From the NCBI GenBank assembly GCA_020740775.1, contig JAHEWK010000001.1, forward strand, positions 558,001 to 622,000: 64,000 nucleotides of DNA, written 5' to 3'. The notes below the pieces were generated by a model, which ran no database searches, had not been told where the DNA came from, and saw nothing but the letters and a program-made list of their open reading frames with translations. This stretch comes from Ilyonectria destructans. Lineage: Eukaryota; Ascomycota; Sordariomycetes; Hypocreales; Nectriaceae. Made by a program: the position numbers and the translations under genes. Shown here piece by piece: positions 55,643 through 64,000 of the stretch (the first letter of the stretch is position 1; every line of letters begins with the position of its first letter).

Positions 55643-58632
55643 ATGGCGACTGGGATTCGAGAAGAGGCTGGCCAGACCATCTTGGTCGCGGCAATAGACG
55701 CTGACAATGGCGGTGAGCCAGCCGACGCTCCCGCCGAACACGCCAAGCGAGGATCCGTAGATGAGCAAGCCGAAGGCTCGCCACCCAGCCCGGACCCTTC
55801 AGAGCGACCCGCAAAGAAGATGAAACGGGGGAAATACATATCTAGAGCATGGTAGGTACCGCTGTTCTCACGCAGTCAAATTTCATGTGCAGTCGGCTCA
55901 CCGGTGATCTCTGCTGTAGCACATCATGTCAACAACGGAAAATAAAGGTTAGAAGCCTCCCGTACCATTCCAAACACCAGAGCGCTAATATATACCAGTG
56001 TGAGGGCGGTGAACCTTGCGCACAATGCATAGCCAGGAAGCGGCAATGCGTGTCTGCCCCTCGTGGTGGACAAGCAAGGCAAGACCAGAAGAGCTGGGCC
56101 ACGGGTTCTGAAGCAGACTCATCGAGCCTCAATACTGGCAGCAAGTATGAAACCCAGCCCTCCCATGTGTATCTGTATGTCTGATGATATTTACACCTGA
56201 CTAGTGTCTCAAATCATGAGCTTCTGTCGCGCCTGGTCGAAGTCGAACGTCGATTGAACGTCATGCAAAGTCCAATCCAAGATTCCACAAAATACCAACC
56301 TCCGCTACATTCGCACGCCCATGGTGGATTAACCGGAGAAGATTTCCCAACGCCAAGATCTACTGAGCTTGAAAATGTCCTGGAGGTAGACGGCCAGACA
56401 TTCGCTGGCGAGATTTCAATGAGCCCAGCATTTCAAGACGTCGACGAGGGCCTCAGCCGTGCAGTCAATCCCACTTCAAAATCGATCCCGAACATCCCCC
56501 CGGGTCAATCACTCTCGAATCCCGCGAGATCCGGTGACAAAGGTTCCCGGAAGGTCCGGGGCTGGTTGGAGAGTGTTCTCAACCAGCACGGCGTTGTCGC
56601 CAATGAAGAAGAGTGGAGGAGATATCTCGCTATTTTTATAGACGAGATTCATATTCTCTACCCAATCCTCCACCGACCTACTGTCTGGGAGACATTTAAC
56701 GAGTTATGGGAGTATTCAGCGCTCTGGTCGATGAGCAATTCCGCCGACCGAGAGCAGAAGCGCATGTCGGTGGCCTTAATCTGCTTCTGTCTAGCTCTGG
56801 GCCGCTGCAGCGTATCGACAAGAATGACAGATGCCAACGGCGTCCATTCCGCTGGGTGGAGTCTGTATAGTGTTGGCCTGGCCTTGATGCAAGACACAAT
56901 GGAGATGAGCAACACTGCTGCAAAGTCATTGGTGACACTGCAAATTCTGTTGCTAAGAGTAAGAGTTTCTGGTTATTTCCCCTTTTCTGCAGAATTACTG
57001 ACACTCCGTAGGTCTTGTATTTGTTCCGCTTGGACGCCACCCAACGAGCGGTCAGAATTCATGCACTGCTCGTTTCCAATGCGCACATTGTTGGCTTGCA
57101 CCGACAGAGCACTTACGAAAAGATGCCCGTATTTTGGGCCCAGATGTATTGCCGAACCTGGTGGTCCATCTACGTCCTAGATCGCCGGCTAGCAATCGAG
57201 TCGGGTCGGCCATATCTCATTCAAGACAGCAACATCGATACCGCGTTGCCCTTGGAACTTGGCGATGACTGGTTGAGCCAGTACTCAAAAACAACGGACA
57301 CGGCCCAGAGCCTCAAACGAGAGACATCTGAAGAGATTGCAAGCGAGCCGATCACACCAATACCATATTTGACGGCCATGGTGCGATTCTCTCGAGTTGT
57401 GGGCAAGGTGTGGGAACTTATGTATGGCATCAAGGGGCCGAATCCCACTTCGTCTGCCATGGTGGAGTATGCAGACAGTGTGCTGTGTAACTTGCTGGAA
57501 AACGTGCCGAAAGATCTGTCATTTGATCCAAGGATATCACCAGATCTCCAGTTTGGGACGAGGTTACGGTGGCAGGTCAAGCAAACAATGCTGCTCTTCT
57601 CGGTAAGACTCATTCTGGATATTTGATCTTCTTCAAATTGGCTTACACAATATGCAGTGCAGTACCTTTCTTCGACTTTTAATCCGAAGACCCTTTTTAA
57701 CCAACGCGCCGCCCGATGGCCGCACCGAAGACGACGAACTCGAATCCGTGTCGCTTTGCGCGAGTCTTGCAGCTAGCATCCTCAGCGCCCACGAGAGTAT
57801 ACAGGACAGCGCGCTCAAGTACTGCTTCCCATTCAGTCACTACTTGACCAGTGCAACGATGGTCATGATTGGCTTGGTTACAAGGGCACCAAATCTCAAG
57901 AGAAGATACAAGGACTTGATCCTGGCTGCTACTCGATCGTTGAACATGTACTGCCATCGGATCTGGGTGTCGGGAAAGACGATGCGCTGGGTCCGCAAGC
58001 TGACCCTGATCGTTCAGCGCACGTTAAACGAAGACGTCTCAGAAGAGCGGCCTATGCAGAGCGCAAAGGGCTTGCAGAATGCTGAGGGTAATAATCGTGT
58101 CGAAGAATCGCGGCCGTCTGTACTCAATGTTGACGGCTTGCCACACGACTCGTCAACCAAGAGCGGGCAAACGACGACAGGCCAAATCGACCCGGCTTAC
58201 ACATTCTCGGCCGATGACAAAAATAACACGCAGGGCTTTGACAGACGAGGAAGCATGGTTTCCGAAAATGCCTCAATGCTCTCTGACACACAACCCGGAA
58301 GATCCGATCAAACCAACGCTAGCCTGTGGGCAATGATGGAGGGCAGCGCTGACAATCCGACGCCCGAGCTGCCGGAGTGGGCTATGCTGGATTTCAACTT
58401 TGAAGCCATCATCAACGGCGATGGAATGAACCCCAGAATGCCCGCCGAGGGCCTCTCCACGATCACAGAAGACGGAAAATCCAGCTCAGGGCGAGTTGGA
58501 GGACTAGGCATGGACTTTGACATTGATCATGCAATATTTGGGTCATTAGAGTCCACGGGAGTGTTTGACATCGATATGGATGTGGATAAGGCTGTGATGA
58601 GTCTTTGTAACCCTACAAATGGTGGTTATTAA
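55643..58632 (+). CDS. Zn(II)2Cys6 transcription factor, cluster regulator candidate
   Basis: Six exons (55643-55851, 55920-55947, 55999-56144, 56205-56958, 57012-57602, 57658-58632) encode 900 residues. The zinc cluster is split over three exons: ISRAC-TSCQQRKIK-CEGGEPCAQCIARKRQC, in the standard spacing. A coiled-coil-like LLSRLVEVERRLNVM follows, then the PF04082 domain with EIHILYPILHRPTVWETF and MYCRTWWSIYVLDRRLAIESGRP. The C-terminus is acidic with Asp-rich ends (DFDIDHAIFGSLESTGVFDIDMDVDK), typical of an activation region. The start was set at 55643 because the open frame upstream has no ATG. It lies in the middle of the motif-bearing gene set, between the two AKL enzymes, and is the likely pathway regulator. 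Confidence 0.92.
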
Positions 58633-58767
58633 TATGCGATAGTTTGATGATTCTCAATATTTAATCCTGGGCATGACGAATGGCTAGCTAAGTAATGGGG
58701 TCAAATTGAAATCTATCACTGAACTTCTATCTACATTGCTGTCTCTCCTGAAATCTAGAACTCCCGC

Positions 58768-60864
58768 CTACAGCTTTGCAGGCATGCCAGTACGGTAGGT
58801 GGCTTGTAGCTTGGCCGGCAGAAGTCGTCGCAGAATTTTGCCAGCAGGGCTTTGTTGTTGTTAGTATTGCTGTCTAAGACATGAATGGGTCATGTGGACT
58901 TACTTTCTCGGAATAGACGGCAAAATGTGCAGCCCGCCAGTGATCTGTTTGTATCTGGTAACTTGAGAATGAACATGTCTCAAAACGTCAGCTTTGAGAA
59001 GTTCCTGCTCTTCGGCACCTTGCACGCTCGTCGTGATGTACCCTACAGGCATCTCCGAAGTCCCGTGTTTGTTGTAGATGCCACATACGGCGGCATCGAG
59101 AACCTGAGGGTGGGTTATGAGAATCGCTTCGAGTTCGGCTGGTGCGACTTGGTTGCTGCAAGAGATGAAGTGGTCAGTCAAAGAAGCCACAAACCTGGAT
59201 GAATGTAACCTACCCCTTGACTTTGATCATCTCCTTTGCTCGGTCTACAATGAAGAGATATCCCTCATCGTCGACATAGCCGATGTCGCCTGTTCTCAGG
59301 AATCCATCTGCTGTGTTTGGGTTGTCGGATCGCTTCTCACCATCGACGTAGCCTTGCATGGTATTGGGGCCGCGGATCGCAAACTCGCCCACCTGTGCGT
59401 CTAGCGAAGGTTAGCCATGATTAACGCCGTAGATCTAAGCGCAGTGTAATCAACTTACCGTTGTAGTGTTCGTCGATTACCCTCATTTCAATACCAGGCA
59501 AAAGTCTTCCAATCGTACCGGGAATATTGACCTCGTCTTCTTTCTGAGACGCTATACTAGGACTAGCCTCGGTCATTCCGTACCACTGAGTGACGACGCA
59601 ACCGAACTTTTCGCAAAGTTGATCTGCTTGTCGTTGGTTCAGTGGGGCAGCAGCATTGATCAAGCATTTGACAGAGGGATATTCCCCCTTCCCAGCGATG
59701 GGGTAGCGTAAGAGCTCCAGCGCGATTGGGGGTACGACGTTGATATGTGTGACTGTCCGGTAAATCAGCTACGCATTCGGAGTATCAGTTTCGATCTATC
59801 CTACTCTGGTGTTTCTTGACCGCTTCTAGCAGGGGTCCGACCTCAAATCTCCGAAATGTGACAATTGGGACGCCCTTGATCACAAGTGTTAGCATACCCT
59901 CCACGAGGCGCATATAAATAACAGTAAAGACCAATGCTTACCTGGCTGACAAATTGACAGCAAAACCCAGCCAAGCCCAGGACGTGGAAGAATGGGACAA
60001 TCAATGCGACGACGGTGCTCGGCGTGAACATGCCTCGAAGCCCTTGTGATTGTTGAAAAATATTGGCAACAATATTTCCATGACTGAGCTTTACGCCCTT
60101 TACCAGCCCCGAGGTTCCAGAGCTGAAACAGATGAAGGCGAGCAAGGTGGCTGCGACACCAGGGGCGTGTTTGATGGTTTCGAAGTCGGCCGAGCCGTGC
60201 TTTATAATGTGTTCCACATTCAAGGCCTCGTACACACCAGGCTCGGGCTTTTCAGTGTCCCAGACATACAGGGCCGGCTTCTGGAAAAGATCGGGCAATG
60301 TTCCCAGAGCTGTCACAAGCCTGGGAAGCAGTGCATCCTCGACGAGGACGTGCGTAGGCCCACTGAGTCCCAGTGCGTGTGCCAACTCCTAGAGTTTTTG
60401 TTAGCATTTTTGTCGCCAATGGGTCGATTGCGAAAGGTAGATAGGATGGATTGACTTACGTTGGGTTCATAAAGCGGATTCAACGCGGATACCACGCCGC
60501 CGACGGCGAGGATGGCATGTACGCATATTGGGTAATAGTTCTGTACCACACGATGTATTAGTGATTTATTCGACCATAGTCGATGCTCAATAGTGAGCAT
60601 TAGGTTGGACCTCCTTACCTTGTTTGTTGACAAAATACCCACCACTGAGCCAGGCTTCACCCCAACTTCATTACGGAGATGGTGCGCGACCTTCTTCACG
60701 CTCGTCCTGAAGCTGGAATACGTAAAGGCAATTTCACCAGTGATTCCATCGATAACAGCCGGTTTGTTTGCTGGCGTATTATTCAGATTGTGGTGAAAGA
60801 GCACGTCCGTGATGGTCGCGTCTTGGGGGTAGCTGAGAGCCTCCTTGCTCCTGTAGATGGCCAT
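58768..60864 (-). CDS. Acyl-CoA synthetase (4-coumarate-CoA ligase-like) with peroxisomal AKL tail
   Basis: Eight exons (60864-60619, 60540-60460, 60388-59942, 59874-59805, 59752-59459, 59400-59214, 59155-58904, 58849-58768) encode 552 residues. The ANL-superfamily motifs are in order: the P-loop SSGTSGLVKGVKLSH, WYGMTEASP, RTGDIGYVDDEGY, the hinge RAKEMIKVKGNQVAPAELE, and the catalytic lysine in NPAGKILRR. The exon 4-5 junction is supported by EAVKKHQ-ITHINVVPPIALE. The protein ends GMPAKL; AKL is a PTS1-type signal, so acid activation to the CoA thioester should occur in peroxisomes. Relatives include 4-coumarate-CoA ligases and the AKT1-type carboxyl-activating enzymes that work with AKT2-type hydrolases. 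It is divergently paired with the PRISE reductase. Confidence 0.92.
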
Positions 60865-61285
60865 TGTGTTGCTGAGTAACTTAGATGGTAGATACTGTCG
60901 TTGTAATTGGGTCAATGAGAAAATTACACGACCCTTTGCTGGAATAAAAATGACATTCCAGATAATTGTCCGTGTTAGTATGATGCCCCCGTACCGCAAA
61001 TGGGTCCGTCGCTTTGCTGCTCTCCCATGCTAGCCCCGGCCTCCGAATTACCCCAAGTTCCGGAGCTGGAAATGGCCAATTCCGAATCTGGGGCAAACGA
61101 TGCCGTCTCCCGTTCTCCGGAATTATTTCCTCGCCCCGTCGATGAATCAATCCGGGCTACTTTGTTTTGATCTGGACCATGAACTAAAATACACATAACC
61201 CCTCACGTTGCCAAGTGTAGTTTTTTTAAGCATCTTATTTCATCCAAGCATCTTCTCGTCACCAACATCTTCATTTATCATAATC
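60865..61285. other. Divergent promoter (CoA ligase / PRISE reductase)
   Basis: A 421-bp shared promoter; see the motif site. Confidence 0.55.
61078..61130. promoter_or_regulatory. Two cluster motifs in opposite orientation
   Basis: AATTCCG at 61078-61084 and CGGAATT at 61118-61124 (extended to CGGAATTATTTCC). Both lie centrally between the two start codons. A further AGTTCCGG is at 61056-61063. Confidence 0.55.
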
Positions 61286-62861
61286 ATGGCTTCGCATAAG
61301 GGAAAGGTCGCTTTTGTCACTGGTGCCAATGGCATCACTGGCAATGCAATCATCGAGCATCTTATTCGACAGCCCGAGTCTGAGTGGTCAGTCAATCTTC
61401 AATGATGGCATTGGATGCGCTACTGACCCTGCTTCTTAGGTCCAAGATTATCATCACATCTCGGCGAACACCAAAGCAGCTCTTCTGGCAAGACCACCGC
61501 ATCAAATTCGTCGCTCTCGACTTCTTGAAGCCTGTTGAAGAACTCATTGAGCAGATGCGACCCCTCTGCCACGATGTGACGCACGCATACTTCGCCTCTT
61601 ACGTGCACGTTGCCGACTTTGCCAAGTTGAAGGAGCTCAACCTTCCCTTGTTTACTAATTTCCTTGTCGCAACCGACGTCGTTGCTGCTAAGACTCTTCA
61701 GCGCGTCTGCCTCCACACCGGAGGAAAGGTTCGTCGCGAAGTACCCGATGCGACCGAGCAATTTTAATTAATCCCAAATAGCACTACGGAGTCCATCTTG
61801 GTCCTGTCGAGGTTCCCATTCACGAAGAGATGCAGCGATACGACGACCATGGCGAGAACTTTTATTACCCACAAGAAGACTTCCTCTTCGACCTTGCTAC
61901 GAAACGCACATGGGACTGGAACGTCATTCGACCCAACGCCATCATCGGCTTCACTCCAGCAGGTAAGGAAGACCGATTGGGGGTATTTGTACGTCACACT
62001 AACAACGAAATGAACAGGAAACGGAATGTCTGCTGCCCTCACCCTGGCCATCTATATCCTTTGCTGCAAAGAAAATGGCAAAGTCCCCGTCTTCCCAGGC
62101 AACAAGTTCTTCTTCAACTCGGTCGATGATTCCTCATATGCCCCCAGTCTCGCAGATATGAGTGTCTGGGCTTCCACGGGAGACCACACCAAGAACGAGG
62201 CATTCAACCATACCAATGGCGATGTTATTGTGTGGAAGTACTTTTGGCCAAAGCTTGGCAAGTACTTTGGCGTCGAGGTTGGTGGCTACTTCCAAGCACG
62301 CTTACGTTGCCCTTTTCGAATACTAATTACATGACACAGATTCCGGAGTCAGACTCATGGAAGGCCAGTGGAGAAGGCCAGCGGATGGAACACAATTTCT
62401 ACATGAGCGACTGGGCCAAGGACAACAAAGAGTCCTGGGATAGTGTCGTTCGCAACCACGGCGGCCACCCAGATGCCTTCCAGTGGGGAACTTGGGACTT
62501 CTTCGACTGGGCGGTTGGCAAGGCCTGGTTCACTATCGGTTCCGTGTCCAAGGCGCGCAAGTTTGGCTGGACGAGGTATGATGACACGTACGACTGCTGG
62601 GTGAACACCTTCCGCTCCTTTGAGAACGCTGGTATTTTGCCCCCATCGTCCGCACTGGACCTCGGGCAGGCTTTGAGACAGGCTAAGCTGTCGCCACACC
62701 CCGCGGATGCCGTTACTGCACGCTTGGAGAGCGCTCCCAAGGAGAATGGTTTCGCCAAGAAGCAGGAGAATGGATTCAAGGAGAATGGGCTGAAGACCAA
62801 CGGCATCACAGAAACCATTCTCGGCATTAATGGTGGTTCTGAGTTGGAGTCTGTGGCCTAA
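61286..62861 (+). CDS. PRISE-type NAD(P)-dependent reductase (progesterone 5-beta-reductase/iridoid synthase-like SDR)
   Basis: Exons 61286-61386, 61440-61728, 61782-61962, 62018-62277 and 62340-62861 encode 450 residues. The nucleotide-binding motif is VTGANGITGNAIIEHL (GxxGxxG) near the N-terminus. The active-site signature of PRISE enzymes is HTGGKHYG plus NFYYPQEDFL, containing the expected Lys (130) and Tyr. WDWNVIRPNAIIGF follows. The family reduces C=C bonds of enones; fungal members are common in secondary metabolite clusters. The C-terminus (about 400-435) carries short ENGFAKK/ENGFKENGLK repeats that are probably disordered. It is divergent from the CoA ligase gene and shares its motif-bearing promoter. 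Confidence 0.88.
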
Positions 62862-63724
62862 ATAGCGGTTACTGTACATGATTTAGTTGTATTGTTGATA
62901 AATTTGATTCCACGTTGCATCAGTATTTGTTATTTCATCAAGACTACTATATTCTCATGGTTATATCATTAAATAAACCCCAAATATTCACATAAACTCG
63001 AGAAAAGACCACACGATGAAGTTTTTATTAATTGCTAGAAATATTTCATCATGTCTGAACTACGAGAATGGAAGGCATCGTGATATTTTTCTATCGAACC
63101 CGGCTTAATTTACAGATTAATCCCCCTTGGGTCTTGTCTGTGCTCAATAGTTCACTACCCACGAGCACCGGCTTCTCACATCGCCGTTCTTCGTCCAAAA
63201 GCTCCTTGCTTCGATTCCATCCAATTCCGCCGCGAGGCCGAACCGCCGAACACCCTGGCGATAATGCCTAATTAGAGTTCGATAATGAACATTATTGAGG
63301 AGATGATAGCGATGCCAAGATAGCTGCTAGTGAGGGGAAGTGGAGCCCCTAATTCTTCCTTGGTGGCTTTCTTGGTGGCTTGGTGACATCCCTCGCTTCG
63401 CGCGTCCCACGGAAATTTACGGAATTTCCAACCATGTTGGTGTTGACAGCAACAGTCAGCTGCCTGTTGCTAGCTGAAGGGCACGCCACAAGTCTCAACC
63501 CCGTGGGGAAGACGCACCCCATGGGGAACTGGGTCCGCAATTTCGGAACCTATACTGCGATCCTGGAATATGACCCCGGGCTGCTCAGCAGGGATATTGC
63601 TATGACTTTGGCGTGCATGTATATATGAAGCCATCCAGTGCTGTGGGTGAGCTTAATAGCATCTCTCACGCTTTGGGCTGAAAGTCAATTACATTCAGTG
63701 TTACAGCTATTCCCCCTTGCCACT
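62862..63724. other. Promoter of MFS transporter and 3' flank of reductase
   Basis: An 863-bp region. The open frame at 63380-63628 lacks gene features. The motif site is listed next; nothing else is seen. Confidence 0.5.
63410..63429. promoter_or_regulatory. Tandem cluster motifs CGGAAATTTA-CGGAATTTCC
   Basis: CGGAAATTTA at 63410 is followed directly by CGGAATTTCC at 63420-63429, the latter one base short of the CGG-N5-CCG palindrome at 55238. They lie about 300 bp upstream of the MFS ATG. Confidence 0.5.
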
Positions 63725-64000
63725 ATGGAGAAGCCAGATGTCGAGCACGTCTCTTCTGACGAACGATTGGAGAAGCACCCGACTGTTGAAGCCTTTCCCC
63801 AAGCCGCTCGAGCCGAAGGTGGCGTTGTCCTCAATGTCGATTCACCCGGCGACTCGCCCCTTCGTCTTGCCGCAGATGGCCATGTGAGATCTCCCGCTGG
63901 ATGCTTTGCCGCAATCTTGTCGATTATAGTGTTGGGCATGACAGCTAATGTGCATGGATTTTGCAGACTGTTCTTCTGCCGCAACCCACCGAGGACCCTA
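63725..64000 (+). CDS. MFS transporter, Dal5-like, 5' end only (cut by window end)
   Basis: Exon 1 is 63725-63883 (53 codons); an 83-bp GTGAGA..TTGCAG intron leads to exon 2 at 63967, which runs off the window after about 11 codons. The N-terminal tail ends LLPQPTEDP, the start of the DPNDPLNW-type sequence that precedes helix 1 in Dal5-like permeases; compare SEDPNDPLNW in the transporter at 7064-9056. It is probably the substrate importer of the motif-linked cluster. The family call rests on this short stretch only. Confidence 0.65.
   Translation, partial: MEKPDVEHVSSDERLEKHPTVEAFPQAARAEGGVVLNVDSPGDSPLRLAADGHVRSPAGCFAAILSIIVLGMTANVHGFCRLFFCRNPPRTL

Noticed and set aside
63380..63628. 82-codon plus-strand frame upstream of the last MFS gene
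   Set aside because: It overlaps the promoter motif site, has no family features and no signal for splicing to other exons.

Overview
The window is genomic DNA of a filamentous ascomycete (Pezizomycotina). The gene style and families suggest a Sordariomycete, possibly Hypocreales, but that placement is inference. The evidence is many short introns of about 50-70 bp with GT..CTAAC..AG signals, four Zn(II)2Cys6 regulators, a CBM1 cellulose-binding module, a WSC domain, a GPI-anchored subtilase, Dal5-like and sugar MFS transporters, and repeats whose differences look like repeat-induced point mutation (RIP). I assembled 29 protein-coding genes from exons by checking splice sites and reading phase; one (the MFS at the right end) is cut by the window edge. 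I recognised no rRNA, tRNA, CRISPR array or intact transposon.

Left part (0.5-17.7 kb): an intradiol ring-cleaving dioxygenase, a 3.4 kb gene-poor stretch, a BAHD-type acyltransferase, then a run of metabolic genes: Dal5-like MFS transporter, DUF3237 protein, GNAT acetyltransferase, Zn2Cys6 regulator, type-B carboxylesterase and FAD-dependent (DAO-type) oxidoreductase. This mixture of uptake, hydrolysis, oxidation and regulation looks like an accessory catabolic or tailoring gene group.

Middle part (19-45 kb): two adjacent secreted proteases (a 1608-residue GPI-anchored subtilisin-like enzyme and a metalloprotease carrying a C-terminal CBM1), an SDR oxidoreductase, then a repeat-bearing block (27.8-34.6 kb) with three poorly characterised genes (an F-box-like protein, a putative HExxH zincin with a Gly/Tyr-rich repeat tail, and an unknown). 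Next come a sugar transporter, a Zn2Cys6 regulator, a divergent glycyl-tRNA synthetase preceded by two TGACTCA (Gcn4/CPC1-type) sites, a tubby-like protein and a WSC protein.

Right part (46.3-64 kb): a compact set of ten genes that appears to be one co-regulated cluster: salicylate-hydroxylase-like FAD monooxygenase, short Zn2Cys6 protein, cyclase-family (PF04199) hydrolase, ABM-like protein, aldehyde dehydrogenase, alpha/beta-hydrolase ending in AKL, large Zn2Cys6 regulator, 4-coumarate-CoA-ligase-like enzyme also ending in AKL, PRISE-type reductase and the start of an MFS transporter. Every intergenic promoter of this set carries the 7-mer CGGAATT (or its complement) or the related CGG-N5-CCG palindrome, while I did not see that 7-mer in the intergenic DNA of the rest of the window. 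The two AKL tails predict that acid activation and hydrolysis take place in peroxisomes. The substrate is unknown; an aromatic or aryl-alkyl acid is my inference. This motif-linked peroxisomal cluster is the most interesting content of the window.
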